64,000 nt of DNA. Source: Arthrobacter echini. GTDB taxonomy: Bacteria; Actinomycetota; Actinomycetes; Actinomycetales; Micrococcaceae. The notes under the pieces were generated by a model. It did not search any database. It saw only the letters and a list, made by a program, of their open reading frames with translations, and had not been told where the DNA came from. The DNA lies in contig NZ_VSLD01000002.1 in NCBI RefSeq assembly GCF_008107445.1, positions 124,001-188,000 of the forward strand, given 5' to 3'. The position numbers and the translations under genes are program-made. Below are positions 31,010-40,282 of the stretch, one piece after another (the first letter of the stretch is position 1; each line of letters starts with the position of its first letter).

Positions 31010-32211
31010 CAGTTCACTTCCTGCACTGGGGAGCCGGGGGCGTTCGTCCCGGTCTGCTTCTCGGTCAGTATGAGCTCGATGAAGCGGTCGAAGAGGTAGG
31101 CGGAGTCGTGCGGACCGGCGGCTGCCTCCGGGTGGTACTGCACGGAGAAGGCCGGCAGATCCAGGCAGGCCAGGCCCTCCACGACGTCGTCGTTCAGGCT
31201 CACGTGGCTGACCTCCACCCGGCCGTAGGACCCGGCAGGCGCCTGCACGGGTCCGTCGAGCGGCGCGTCGACGGCGAACCCGTGATTCTGCGAGGTGATC
31301 TCCACCTTGCCCGTGCGGCGGTCCAGCACGGGCTGGTTGATGCCGCGGTGGCCGTAGGGGAGCTTGTAGGTGCCGAAGCCCAGGGCCCGCCCGAGGATCT
31401 GGTTACCGAAGCAGATGCCGAAGAACGGGATCCGCTCGTCGAGGACGCGGCGCAGGAGCTCCACCTGGGGCTCAGCGGTTTCCGGGTCGCCCGGTCCGTT
31501 GGACATGAACACGCCGTCGGCGCCGGTTGCGACGACGTCGTCGAACGTGGCCGTGGCGGGCAGGACCACGCAGCGCACCCCGCGCTGGGCGAAGTGCGTG
31601 GGCGTCATGGCCTTGATGCCCAGGTCCAGGGCGGCGACGGTGGCCACCGGCTCCGCGGCCCAGCCGTGGTCGGCGGGCTCGACGACGTACGCCCGGTCGA
31701 TGCTGACCTCCTCTGCGAGGCGCAAGCCCGCCATGGAGGGCTGCTCGAGAACCTGCTCGACGAGCCGGGCGTCGTCGGACAGGACGTCGGCGCCGGAGAA
31801 GATCCCGGCGCGCATGGCGCCGCGCTCGCGCAGGTGCCGGGTGATGGCGCGCGTGTCCACGCCCTCGATGCCCACGACACCCTGGGTGCGCAGTTCCTCG
31901 TCGAGGCTCTTCTCGGAGCGCCAGTTCGACGGGCGGCGGGCGGCGTCGCGGACGATGTACCCGGCCACCCAGATGCGCCGGGACTCGGCGTCGGCGGCAT
32001 TCACACCCGTGTTGCCGATGTGCGGTGCGGTCTGCACCACGAGCTGGCGTGCGTAGGAGGGGTCGGTGATGGTCTCCTGGTACCCGGTCATGCCGGTTGC
32101 GAAGACGGCCTCGCCGAGCGCGGTGCCCTCGGCGCCGTAGGAGCTGCCGCGGAAGATCCGCCCGTCCTCGAGGACGAGCACCGCGGGTACTTTCGGTGGA
32201 ACTGTGCTCAC
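31009..32211 (-). CDS. carA: Carbamoyl-phosphate synthase small subunit
   Basis: 400 aa glutamine amidotransferase subunit that supplies ammonia to CarB. N-terminal CPSase domain [19 protein letters not shown], then class I glutaminase domain with the nucleophile Cys in [20 protein letters not shown] and the His/Glu pair in [14 protein letters not shown] start overlaps the upstream PH-like gene stop by 4 bp; the stop shares a base with carB. Intact. Confidence 0.97.
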
Positions 32212-32750
32212 GGGTGATTCCTGTCGTCGGCGGTGGGTGGTGCGTCTGTGGGGAGGAGCGCGGCGATGGCCGCGACGAGCTGGGATTTGTGGGCGGCGTG
32301 GCGTGTGCGGAAGCCGGTGTCCACGCGGTACTCACGGTCCGTGCCGGCGGGTCCGAGGCGCCAGGTCACGACGACGAGGCCCTCCTTCTCGACGAACTTG
32401 CCCGTCATGCCGCTCGTCAGCTGCACGGAGACCAGGTCCCCGCGCGGCATGAAGACGGACGGGGCGCCGGTCCGGGCGATCAGGACGCCGTCCGGTTGCA
32501 CGGAGGCCACGGCGTTGCCGCGGAGACCCAGCCCGTGGACGGCGATGCGGTCCAGCCAGTCCCCCGCCGTCGTCGTGGAGACGTACTGGCCGTCCGCCTC
32601 GTAGAGGACCCGGCCCGGCTCGGCGGGTACCTCGGGTGGCGTGGGGACGTCGGACTGGCGGCGGAGGCGATTGCGCCAGCCCAGGGCCATGAGCGCGACG
32701 ATCACCACGATGATGCCCAGCGGCAGGAGGGCCCAACCTACCTGGTCCAT
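32208..32750 (-). CDS. Membrane-anchored PH-like domain protein
   Basis: 180 aa, one N-terminal membrane span ([20 protein letters not shown], about residues 6-25), a short basic stop-transfer stretch and a cytoplasmic beta-rich domain ([20 protein letters not shown] to about 165) like the PH-like domain proteins found between pyrC and carA in other actinobacteria. Function unknown. It overlaps pyrC by 13 bp and carA by 4 bp, so it is co-translated with the pyr enzymes; a role in membrane attachment or control of the pathway is speculative. Confidence 0.82.
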   Translation of the reverse strand: MDQVGWALLPLGIIVVIVALMALGWRNRLRRQSDVPTPPEVPAEPGRVLYEADGQYVSTTTAGDWLDRIAVHGLGLRGNAVASVQPDGVLIARTGAPSVFMPRGDLVSVQLTSGMTGKFVEKEGLVVVTWRLGPAGTDREYRVDTGFRTRHAAHKSQLVAAIAALLPTDAPPTADDRNHP

Positions 32751-34108
32751 GCGGCGGCCTCCCGTGCCGGGGCGACCTGCCGCGGCGTCGCGAGCGCTCC
32801 GTCGAGGACCGTGGCGTGCCCGGCATAGAACGTGGCGCGGACACTGCCGGGCAGTTCCAGGCCGCGGAACGGACTGTTGCGGCCCTTCGTGGCCATCGCG
32901 GCCGGGTCGACCGTCCAGCGCGCGGCGGGATCGACGAGGATCAGATGCGCAGGTTCACCCGCCACGAGCTCCCGACCCTGGTCGTGGAGCCGTCCGATGC
33001 GCGCCGGGATCACCGAGGTGACGCGGGCGAAACCCTCCCAGTCCAGCAGGCCCGTTTCCACCATGGCGTGCTGCACCACGGACAGGGCGGTCTCCAGTCC
33101 CGTCATGCCCATGGCGGCCTGCGCCCACTCGCAGTCCTTGTGCTCGGACGGGTGCGGGGCGTGATCGGTGCCGACCACGTCGATGGTCCCGTCGGCGAGG
33201 GCCTCCCGCAGCGCCTGGACGTCGTCCGCGGTGCGCAGCGGCGGATTCACCTTGTACACGGGGTCGTAGCTGCGGACGAGTTCGTCGGTGAGGAGCAGGT
33301 GGTGCGGGGTGACCTCGGCCGTGACGTCCACGCCGCGCGCCTTGGCCCAGCGGATGATCTCCACCGAGCCGGCCGTGGACACGTGGCAGACGTGCAGGCG
33401 GGAGCCCACGTGCTGGGCCAGAAGCACGTCGCGGGCAACGATGCTCTCCTCGGCGACGGCGGGCCACCCGGTGAGGCCGAGGACGGCCGAGACGTCGCCC
33501 TCGTTCATCTGGGCGCCCTCGGTCAGGCGGGGTTCCTGGGCGTGCTGGGCAATGACGCCGTCGAACGCCTTGACGTACTCCAGAGCGCGGCGCATCAGCA
33601 CCGGGTCGTGGACGCAGACGCCGTCGTCGGAGAAGACGCGGACGGTCGCGCGCGATTCGGCCATGGCTCCGAGCTCTGCGAGCCGCTCTCCCCCGAGCCC
33701 CACGGTCACGGCGCCCACGGGCCGCACGTCCACCCAGCCGGAGGCCAGGCCGAGGCTGTGAACCTGCTCCACCACGCCGGCGGTGTCGGCCACGGGTGAG
33801 CTGTTCGCCATGGCGTGGATCGCGGTGAACCCGCCGAGCGCAGCCGCGCGCGATCCGGTCTCCACCGTCTCGGCGTCCTCCCGGCCCGGTTCGCGCAGAT
33901 GCGTGTGCAGATCCACCATGCCGGGGAGCGCCACGAGCCCGGTGGCGTCGATGGTCACCGCCGACGGCGAAGCCTGGGCCGCGGCGGTGTCGCCGACGGC
34001 GGCGATGCGGCCGTCCCGGAGCAGGAGATCCGCGCTGGTCTTCCCCAGGATCGAGGCGTGCCGGATGAGGTATTCGGTGCTGGTGGCGTGCTGTGTGGTG
34101 TCGGTCAT
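32738..34108 (-). CDS. pyrC: Dihydroorotase
   Basis: 456 aa class I amidohydrolase closing the dihydroorotate ring. Metal ligands appear in [20 protein letters not shown], the carboxylated-Lys or equivalent Asp region follows, then [25 protein letters not shown] and the catalytic Asp in [13 protein letters not shown] at 34108 overlaps pyrB by 4 bp. Full length. Confidence 0.96.
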   Translation of the reverse strand: MTDTTQHATSTEYLIRHASILGKTSADLLLRDGRIAAVGDTAAAQASPSAVTIDATGLVALPGMVDLHTHLREPGREDAETVETGSRAAALGGFTAIHAMANSSPVADTAGVVEQVHSLGLASGWVDVRPVGAVTVGLGGERLAELGAMAESRATVRVFSDDGVCVHDPVLMRRALEYVKAFDGVIAQHAQEPRLTEGAQMNEGDVSAVLGLTGWPAVAEESIVARDVLLAQHVGSRLHVCHVSTAGSVEIIRWAKARGVDVTAEVTPHHLLLTDELVRSYDPVYKVNPPLRTADDVQALREALADGTIDVVGTDHAPHPSEHKDCEWAQAAMGMTGLETALSVVQHAMVETGLLDWEGFARVTSVIPARIGRLHDQGRELVAGEPAHLILVDPAARWTVDPAAMATKGRNSPFRGLELPGSVRATFYAGHATVLDGALATPRQVAPAREAAAWTR

Positions 34109-35142
34109 CGCGTGGTGCGGCCTTCCGGGATGGGCAGGTCATGGGGCAGCGAGTGGGTCTCGTCGTCGCGCGGCTCGTCGTCGTGCGGGTCGCCGGACAG
34201 CAGCAGGTAGAGCGCGGCCATGCGCACCGAGACGCCGTTGCGGACCTGGGCGAGGATGGTGGAGCGGGGCGAGTCGGCGGCGGCGGAGATCTCTAGCCCG
34301 CGGTTCATGGGGCCCGGGTGCATGATCACGGTGTCGTCGAGGCCCATGATGTCCAGCAGGGCGAGCCGGCCGTCGTCGAACCCCCAGCGCCTGGAGTACT
34401 CCCGCGTGGAGGGGAAGAACGCGGCGTTCATGCGTTCGGCCTGGAGGCGCAGCATCATGACGGCGTCGGGACGCTGGGCTATGGCTTCGTCGAGATCGTA
34501 GAACACCGTGCAGGGCCAGGAGCCGATGCCCACGGGCAGCAGCGTGGGCGGGCCAGCGAGCAGCACCTCGGCGCCGAGCGTGGTCAGGAGCCACACGTTG
34601 GAGCGCGCCACGCGGGAGTGGAGCACGTCCCCGACGATCAGGACCTTCATCCCGGCGAGCGTGGTCCCCGCCGACGGGGTGCCGCCGATGCGTGCCCAGT
34701 GCCGGCGCAGCGTGAACGCGTCGAGCAGCGCCTGGGTGGGGTGCTCATGGGTGCCGTCGCCGGCGTTGATCACTGCCGCGTCGATCCAGTCGGAGGCCGC
34801 GAGCCGTGCGGGGGCGCCCGAGGCCGGGTGGCGGATCACCACGGCGTCGGCGCTCATGGCCTCGAGGGTCTGCGCCGTGTCCTTCAGCGACTCGCCCTTG
34901 GACACCGAGGAGCCCTTGACGGCGAAGTTGATGACGTCGGCGGAGAGCCGTTTCGCTGCGGCCTCGAAGGAGATCCTGGTGCGGGTGGAGTCCTCGAAGA
35001 AGAGATTGACCACGGTGCGTCCACGCAGGGCCGGGAGCTTCTTGATCTCGCGCTCCCCCACGGCGGACATCTCCTCGGCCACGTCCAGCAGGCGCAGGGC
35101 GCTCGCCGCTGAGAGATCGCGGGTGCTCAGGAGGTGCTTCAT
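34105..35142 (-). CDS. pyrB: Aspartate carbamoyltransferase catalytic subunit
   Basis: 345 aa; condenses carbamoyl phosphate with aspartate. The carbamoyl-phosphate site reads [19 protein letters not shown] and the aspartate loop includes the later [11 protein letters not shown]. No pyrI regulatory gene is nearby, consistent with a PyrR-controlled operon. Overlaps pyrR and pyrC by 4 bp each. The C-terminal ~25 residues are rich in Asp, Arg and His. Confidence 0.96.
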   Translation of the reverse strand: MKHLLSTRDLSAASALRLLDVAEEMSAVGEREIKKLPALRGRTVVNLFFEDSTRTRISFEAAAKRLSADVINFAVKGSSVSKGESLKDTAQTLEAMSADAVVIRHPASGAPARLAASDWIDAAVINAGDGTHEHPTQALLDAFTLRRHWARIGGTPSAGTTLAGMKVLIVGDVLHSRVARSNVWLLTTLGAEVLLAGPPTLLPVGIGSWPCTVFYDLDEAIAQRPDAVMMLRLQAERMNAAFFPSTREYSRRWGFDDGRLALLDIMGLDDTVIMHPGPMNRGLEISAAADSPRSTILAQVRNGVSVRMAALYLLLSGDPHDDEPRDDETHSLPHDLPIPEGRTTR

Positions 35143-35726
35143 GCGCGGTCCTCGATGACGACCTCGTCGGCTGCAACGCCGTCGAGCCCGTCGATCTCGC
35201 CCAGGTGCACGCGGACGCGTTCGCGGGAGGACGTGGGGAGGTTCTTGCCCACGTGATCGGCGCGGATAGGCAGTTCGCGGTGTCCGCGGTCCACGAGGAC
35301 GGCCAGACGCACGATGCGGGGCCTGCCGAGGTCAGCGAGGGCGTCGAGTGCGGCGCGGATGGTGCGGCCGGAGTAGAGGACGTCGTCCACGAGCACCACG
35401 ACCTTGTCGTCGATGCCCGACGGCGGTAGTTGGGTGGCCTGCGGTGAGCGGGTGGGGTTGCGGCGGAGATCGTCCCGGTACATGGTGACGTCGAGCTGGC
35501 CGGTGATCAGATCAGGATCCACGGCGTCGTCGACGGCGGCGATCTTCCGGGCGAGGCGCTGGGCCAGCGGGAAGCCCCTGCGGGGGATGCCGAGGAGGAT
35601 CAGATCGGCGCTGCCCTTGTTCGCCTCGAGGATCTCGTGGGCGATGCGCGTGAGGGCGCGGTCCATATCTGCTGCTGCGAGAACAACGCGCTTGGTGATG
35701 CCGGATTCGGGGGCAGGCATGGTCAT
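35139..35726 (-). CDS. pyrR: PyrR, pyrimidine operon attenuator / uracil phosphoribosyltransferase
   Basis: 195 aa RNA-binding regulator with the PRPP motif [20 protein letters not shown]. When UMP is high, PyrR binds its target hairpin in pyr mRNA and lowers expression. The start is ATG at 35726 (MTMPAPESG), with AGGAGG about 9 nt upstream; the frame stays open further upstream but passes through the regulatory hairpin. First gene of pyrR-pyrB-pyrC-PH-carA-carB-pyrF, all overlapping. pyrD and pyrE are not in this window. Confidence 0.95.
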   Translation of the reverse strand: MTMPAPESGITKRVVLAAADMDRALTRIAHEILEANKGSADLILLGIPRRGFPLAQRLARKIAAVDDAVDPDLITGQLDVTMYRDDLRRNPTRSPQATQLPPSGIDDKVVVLVDDVLYSGRTIRAALDALADLGRPRIVRLAVLVDRGHRELPIRADHVGKNLPTSSRERVRVHLGEIDGLDGVAADEVVIEDRA

Positions 35727-35740
35727 GACACGCTTCCTCC

Positions 35741-35762
35741 TTCCCCGCCTCACAGGACGGAA
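35741..35762 (-). promoter_or_regulatory. PyrR-binding RNA stem-loop next to the pyrR ribosome-binding site
   Basis: The mRNA reads CCGUC-CUGUGA-GGCGG (plus-strand positions 35745-35760): a 5-bp stem (one G-U) closing the hexaloop CUGUGA at 35755-35750. This fits the CNGNGA hexaloop known for PyrR targets, with the conserved UCC and GG flanks. The AGGAGG ribosome-binding site follows immediately and there is no T-run, so translational repression as described for Mycobacterium smegmatis fits better than transcription attenuation. Confidence 0.7.
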
Positions 35763-35785
35763 TTTAAAGGCTGGTTGCGGGATCA

Positions 35786-35791
35786 AAGCTA
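35786..35791 (-). promoter_or_regulatory. Candidate extended -10 of the pyr operon
   Basis: TGCTAGCTT on the minus strand (TGn plus TANNNT) about 60 nt before the pyrR ATG; it would yield a ~50-nt leader just long enough for the PyrR hairpin. A TAAATT box closer to the gene is an alternative. Confidence 0.42.
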
Positions 35792-36010
35792 GCACAGGGA
35801 CGGTTGCTGGCTGGGCGGGATTGGGTATGACGGCCGCGGGGCCTTGGCCCACCGCACATACGTGACACTCTCTCCAACGGAGCGGACATCCGATGAGCAG
35901 GCAGCCGCGCCAGGGCAGCCTTGGCTGGCTCAGCGAGTAGAGCGCGGGGACGACGAACCAGGTTGCCTGGACGAACCTGTACCCATCCTCCGCGGTGAGA
36001 GTCGCAGCAA

Positions 36011-36148
36011 AAATACCCGCCGAATCGGGGACACACCAAACTCTCCATCAAACACGGCGAGGTCAAGGACCTCGGCGTGGGCTGCATCCTCGAACTCCGC
36101 GACCCGAACACCATTGCTCTCGAGCTGTCAGCCCCAAGGACTGGATGA
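36011..36148 (+). pseudogene. Fragment of a VOC/glyoxalase-family gene
   Basis: About 45 codons, ending at TGA 36146-36148, encode GVGCILELRDPNTIALELSA, matching the C-terminal strand of vicinal-oxygen-chelate proteins (family pattern FRDPDNIALEL.AP). A stop codon 12 nt upstream (35996-35998) and no start or N-terminal domain show that only a 3' remnant survives. The stretch 35,800-36,000 before it holds no recognisable gene. It is one of two decayed genes flanking katE. Confidence 0.6.
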
Positions 36149-36173
36149 CGGGTGAGTTGGTGCTCACTCCACT

Positions 36174-36209
36174 TTGGGACGGACTCCTGCAGGCAGGAAT
36201 CCGTCCCAA
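36174..36209. terminator. Hairpin after katE
   Basis: 10-bp perfect stem TTGGGACGGA (36174-36183) with its complement at 36200-36209, continued inward by TCCTGC/GCAGGA. It lies 21 nt beyond the katE stop. There is no T-run, so strength as a terminator is uncertain. Confidence 0.6.
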
Positions 36210-36229
36210 CTCATCGGTACCGCTGCCGG

Positions 36230-38464
36230 TCAAGCGGCAGGGAATCGTTCCCAGACACGGTGCTGAGCAAGTAATACCTTCAGCTGCTCCACGACTGCTG
36301 ACGTGTCGTCGCCGACAACTACTCCGGGAGCGGTCGAGGGCACTCCCGCCGCTGCAAGAGCGTTCGCGGCATTACCCCACCCGCCCAATGCTTTGGCGTG
36401 GCGGTATGCTTCAGCGAGCATAAGGCTGGCTCGGGGGTCTACCGACGCGTACCCAGTGGGATCTCCTGCCTTGGCATCACGGCTGTCCGTCGCGTCGCTG
36501 CCGGGGGCGCTGGAACCGGCAACGAGGATCGCGTCGAACTCGGTGGAACGCGCGGTGAGCCAGGTGCGCTGCACCACGATCGATGTGCCGAGCTTCCCCC
36601 CCTTCGGCGCAATCACCAAGGGCACCATCCCCGCAGCATGAATGTCCTGCCGGACACTATCGATCGATTCCAGGTCGCTGGACTCGTCGGCGATGATGCC
36701 GATGATCCGCCCATCGATCGGCCACGTCTTACCGATCTGGGAGAGAGCGGGACTCGCTGCGGATTCCTCCATCGTCACCGTTGAAGCAGGGGTGGGCAGT
36801 CCTAGGCCCTGGGCAACTTCAGCGCAGAGCCGCTCGTCGATGTTGGCCAGGCTCTGCAGTTGCCGAATCCGGATGTTCTCCTCATAGCATTTGCCCAGTT
36901 CGAAGGTATACGCCTGGATGACGTGGTCCTGCTCCACTTGGGTCAAGGACCGGAAGAACATCCCGACCTGGCTGAAGTGATCATCGAAGGTGGCCGGGGA
37001 TTCACGGACCTTCCGGGAGGCGGGAAGCTCCTGCGGCACCTCGATGTAGGCGTTCATGTCCTCCCCGGCCAGGAAAGGGCACCCGCCGTCGAGCGAGTTG
37101 GGCTTGTAGGGTGCCACACCACCGTGGACAGCTGTCTGATGCATTCCGTCACGAAGCATGTCGTTCACTGGTGTGAGCGGCCGGTTGATGGGGAGCTGGC
37201 TGAAGTTCGGCCCGCCGAGCCTCGAGATCTGGGTATCGATGTAGGAGAACAGACGTGCCTGCAGCAACGGGTCATTCGTGACATCGATGCCGGGAACGAG
37301 GTGTCCCGGGTGGAAGGCGACCTGCTCGGTCTCCGCGAAATAGTTGGTTGGGTTCGCGTTGAGTGTCATGGTGCCGATGATCTGTACCGGCGCGAGTTCC
37401 TCGGGCACGAATTTCGTGGGGTCGAGAAGGTCGATTCCCTCGAACATCTCCTCAGGGGTGTCCGGAAAAGTCTGGATTCCGAGATCCCATTGAGGGTAAG
37501 CGCCGGCCTCGATGGTGTCGGCGAGGTCGCGACGGTGGAAGTCCGGATCCATGCCGTTGATGATCTGAGCCTCTTCCCATACCAGGGAGTGCACGCCCTG
37601 CCGTGGCTTCCAGTGGAACTTCACCAATGTGGTCTCACCGGCCTCGTTGACAAGCCGGAAAGTATGCACACCGAATCCCTCCATGGTCCGGAAGGACCGT
37701 GGGATGCCCCGGTCTGACATGTTCCACATCGTGTGGGCCTGCGCCTCCGTATGGAGGGACACGAAGTCCCAGAACGTGTCGTGCGCGCTTTGGGCCTGCG
37801 GGATCTCCCGGTCCGGGTGTGGCTTGGCGGCGTGGACGACGTCGGGGAATTTGATGCCGTCCTGGATGAAGAACACCGGAATGTTGTTACCCACGAGGTC
37901 ATAGGTACCCTCGTCGCTGTAGAACTTCGTCGCAAACCCGCGAGTGTCCCGAACCGTGTCCGCGGAACCACGTGAACCAAGGACCGTGGAGAAACGGACG
38001 AAGACCGGCGTTTCGGTTCCCGCGCCGAGGAAGCCGGCCTTGCTGACCCCGACGCCGGCCCCATTGGCGACGAAAACGCCGTGCGCTGCAGCGCCTCGCG
38101 CGTGAACCACGCGCTCGGGAATGCGCTCGTGATCGAAGTGGGTGATCTTCTCCCGCAGGTGATGATCCTGCAACAGGATCGGACCGCGCGGACCTGCCTT
38201 CAGGGAATGGTCCGTCTCACGCACCCGCGTGCCCTGCGCCATCGTCAGGAAACGCCCACTCTGCGACACTGCTGTCTTCGCAGCACCCGTGGGAACACCG
38301 GTCGGCGACACCGTCTCCGGCGAATCCTGGTCAGGCTTCGGAGGAAGCGGCTCACGGGGCTCGATCGGCTCCACGAGGGAGGGAGCCTCGACCGACGATG
38401 CACCCGGAATGGGCACATCGACATCGGACGGGTTGTGACGAGTATGGTCTTCGTTCCTGGACAC
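36230..38464 (-). CDS. katE: Large-subunit catalase with C-terminal GATase-like domain
   Basis: 744 aa monofunctional heme catalase of the large (HPII-like) clade, removing hydrogen peroxide. After an acidic Pro/Ser-rich N terminus come VFVRFSTVLGSRGSADT, the NADPH/heme-pocket segment TYDLVGNNIPVFFIQDGIKF and the proximal heme Tyr in ARLFSYIDTQ. Residues from about 590 form a DJ-1/PfpI-type domain (GRIIGIIADESSDLESIDS). GTG at 38464 is preferred because GGAGG stands 5 nt upstream; an ATG at 38476 without a ribosome-binding site adds four residues. The gene and its flanks look less GC-rich than the core genes, hinting at acquisition. Confidence 0.93.
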   Translation of the reverse strand: MSRNEDHTRHNPSDVDVPIPGASSVEAPSLVEPIEPREPLPPKPDQDSPETVSPTGVPTGAAKTAVSQSGRFLTMAQGTRVRETDHSLKAGPRGPILLQDHHLREKITHFDHERIPERVVHARGAAAHGVFVANGAGVGVSKAGFLGAGTETPVFVRFSTVLGSRGSADTVRDTRGFATKFYSDEGTYDLVGNNIPVFFIQDGIKFPDVVHAAKPHPDREIPQAQSAHDTFWDFVSLHTEAQAHTMWNMSDRGIPRSFRTMEGFGVHTFRLVNEAGETTLVKFHWKPRQGVHSLVWEEAQIINGMDPDFHRRDLADTIEAGAYPQWDLGIQTFPDTPEEMFEGIDLLDPTKFVPEELAPVQIIGTMTLNANPTNYFAETEQVAFHPGHLVPGIDVTNDPLLQARLFSYIDTQISRLGGPNFSQLPINRPLTPVNDMLRDGMHQTAVHGGVAPYKPNSLDGGCPFLAGEDMNAYIEVPQELPASRKVRESPATFDDHFSQVGMFFRSLTQVEQDHVIQAYTFELGKCYEENIRIRQLQSLANIDERLCAEVAQGLGLPTPASTVTMEESAASPALSQIGKTWPIDGRIIGIIADESSDLESIDSVRQDIHAAGMVPLVIAPKGGKLGTSIVVQRTWLTARSTEFDAILVAGSSAPGSDATDSRDAKAGDPTGYASVDPRASLMLAEAYRHAKALGGWGNAANALAAAGVPSTAPGVVVGDDTSAVVEQLKVLLAQHRVWERFPAA

Positions 38465-38622
38465 TCGAGCCTCCATACGGTTGCCGGACGGTCCCGCAAC
38501 GGCGCCAAGACCCTCACATCATCCTACTGGAACTACCAGGGGCGGCTTGTGAAAGAGGTGAAAATCCGACGCCAAGGTCACTTCCAGCGAGCGCAGATCC
38601 AAGGTGTGAGCGCGGGGTGCAT

Positions 38623-38642
38623 GTGATGTCCTGAGACATCAC
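38623..38642. other. Perfect inverted repeat upstream of the AtoE pseudogene
   Basis: GTGATGTC, CTGA loop, GACATCAC, in the gap between katE and the decayed transporter, followed by a pyrimidine run. It could be an old terminator or operator. The rest of 38,477-38,670 shows no gene. Confidence 0.4.
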
Positions 38643-38671
38643 CCCGATCCTTTCTACACACCTCTCCTTAT

Positions 38672-39330
38672 GGCTCAACCTCTGTCCCGCCTCGCAGAAC
38701 AGATTGGCCGCAGCAGTAAACCATCACGGCGATGCCCGGTCCTCATCACCTGGGGCCTCGGCCTGGTCATCGGCGGACTGCTCGCGAAGGAGGTCGCTGC
38801 ACAGACCCGGGCCAAAAGGATGCCCCTGCACTGTCCCATGCTGGTCGCGGTAGGGTCTCCGGCTTCGTGGTCTGGCACATGGGCTACTCCGGCTCGGGCC
38901 CACTGACTGCCGCCACGGAGGGCTCGTTCAGCGCCGAACAACTCGACCGCACCCTCCCTGTTGCGAAGACGACGTTTTCCTGATGGAGCATCACCGCCAC
39001 CATCGCCACGGTGGTCCTGGTTGCCGGTGCCCTGGCGCTGGTGGCACCGAAGGCCGGCGAGCGGATCATCGACCTGCAGATCGATCGGCCTCGTGTCCGA
39101 CGGCATCGTGAGCATTGCCAGCCCCTCGACGTTCGGCGTCCTCGCACTGTTCTCCGACGGCCTCGTGAACTTCTTCGTCCCCTCCGACGGTGGACAGTTC
39201 GCGGTGCAGGCCCCGATCATGCTCGACGCCGCAGCCCGGCTCGAGGTGGACCCGTCGGTGGCCATCATGGCGATCTCCTACGGGGACCAGCGGACCCCCG
39301 TCCTGTCACCCCAGGGACGAACCGCTGCAG
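38672..39330 (+). pseudogene. Decayed AtoE-type short-chain fatty acid transporter
   Basis: Pieces of an AtoE-family permease are spread over two frames. Frame A (38,672-38,820) gives TWGLGLVIGGLLAKEVAAQ. A shift leads to SGFVVWHMGYSGSGPLTAA, which runs into an in-frame TGA at 38981-38983 and then continues WSITATIATVVLVAGALAL. A second shift near 39,090 restores IVSIASPSTFGVLALFSDG, LVNFFVPSDGGQFAVQAPI and IMAISYGDQ, after which homology stops. The family's N-terminal half and C-terminal end are missing. At least two frameshifts and one nonsense codon make it non-functional. Intact AtoE proteins import butyrate-type acids. Confidence 0.8.
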
Positions 39331-39469
39331 GAGAGCGCCGTGGCAGCCGGCACCGCACCGGAACGGTATTCTTCACTGTCGTTGCACCTCTCCACCTGAC
39401 CTGACGGGACCTGATGTTCGTGACCAGTTCGTACGGCGATCGTGGGCGCCGTGCGTCCCATGCCGAGCA

Positions 39470-40282
39470 GTGACCTCCTCGAGCACAACAGCGTCGACGC
39501 TGGTGGTCATTCCCGCGTTCGGTTCGCCCGAGCTGACCGATGCGGTGGTGCATGATCTGTGCCGCGACGGGAACGATCTGGACCCGGACGTGCGCATCGT
39601 GGTGGTCGACAACGCCGGGGACTACGTCCTCCCGCAGGGGCGCATCTCGGTCCATCGCCCAGGGCGGAACCTGCGGTGGATCGGCGCCGCCAACTGGGCC
39701 CTGGAGACGTCGTCGCGCGAGGGACATGCGGTCTGCGTGGTGCTGAACAATGACATCCGGCTCTCTCCCGGGTTCCTCGATGGACTGCTCGCGCCGTTCT
39801 CGACGACGGACGACATCGCGCTGGCCGCTGCCTGCTACGACGATTTCTGGCTCCACCAGCGGGCCCACACCATCCCGTCCACCGCCGCGGAGTATGTCCC
39901 ACGCGATGTGCTGCGTGACGTCGACTTCTGTGACGGCACCGCCATCGCGTTCGCAGTGCCTGCCGTCGTCGAGCTGGGGGGTCTCGATGAGGTGACCTTC
40001 CAACGCCATGGCTACGGTGCGGACATCGACCTGGCGATCCGGGTGCGGGCGGCCAGGCTACGGTGCGTGGTCACGGAGGGCGCCTACGTCTCGCACCTGC
40101 GGCGGCAGACGATGAACCGGACCGGTCAGAGCTCCGAGGGCAACCGGGCGGAGATTTTGGACGGGCTGAATGCCAAGTGGGGCGACACCTGGCGGGCGAA
40201 CGTGGGGCTCGGACCGGACTCGTTCCCAGCCCACAACGTCGGCAGCGGCGCGTCGTGGTACCTGAGCCCTCCGGTATGGTGA
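39470..40282 (+). CDS. Family 2 glycosyltransferase
   Basis: 270 aa GT-A fold enzyme. TLVVIPAFGSPELTDAVV begins the nucleotide-binding fold; VVVDNAGD and the metal-binding region VCVVLNNDIRLSPGFLDGLL (NDIR in place of DxD) fit inverting GT2 transferases, and GGLDEVTFQRHGYGADIDLA resembles the catalytic ED-type loop. No membrane span, so cytosolic. GTG at 39470 gives the natural N terminus but has no clear ribosome-binding site. The stop overlaps the next glycosyltransferase by 4-7 bp. First of three glycosyltransferases in 39,470-44,648. Confidence 0.82.
   Translation: MTSSSTTASTLVVIPAFGSPELTDAVVHDLCRDGNDLDPDVRIVVVDNAGDYVLPQGRISVHRPGRNLRWIGAANWALETSSREGHAVCVVLNNDIRLSPGFLDGLLAPFSTTDDIALAAACYDDFWLHQRAHTIPSTAAEYVPRDVLRDVDFCDGTAIAFAVPAVVELGGLDEVTFQRHGYGADIDLAIRVRAARLRCVVTEGAYVSHLRRQTMNRTGQSSEGNRAEILDGLNAKWGDTWRANVGLGPDSFPAHNVGSGASWYLSPPVW

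Noticed and set aside
35922-35945. tRNA D-arm-like GGCTCAGCGAGTAGAGCGC
   Set aside because: No matching acceptor stem, anticodon arm or T-arm (GGTTC..) can be folded around it. Not called as a tRNA.
38675-39268. 197-codon minus-strand frame opposite the AtoE remnant
   Set aside because: Its translation has no recognisable features, while the plus strand carries clear AtoE segments in broken frames.
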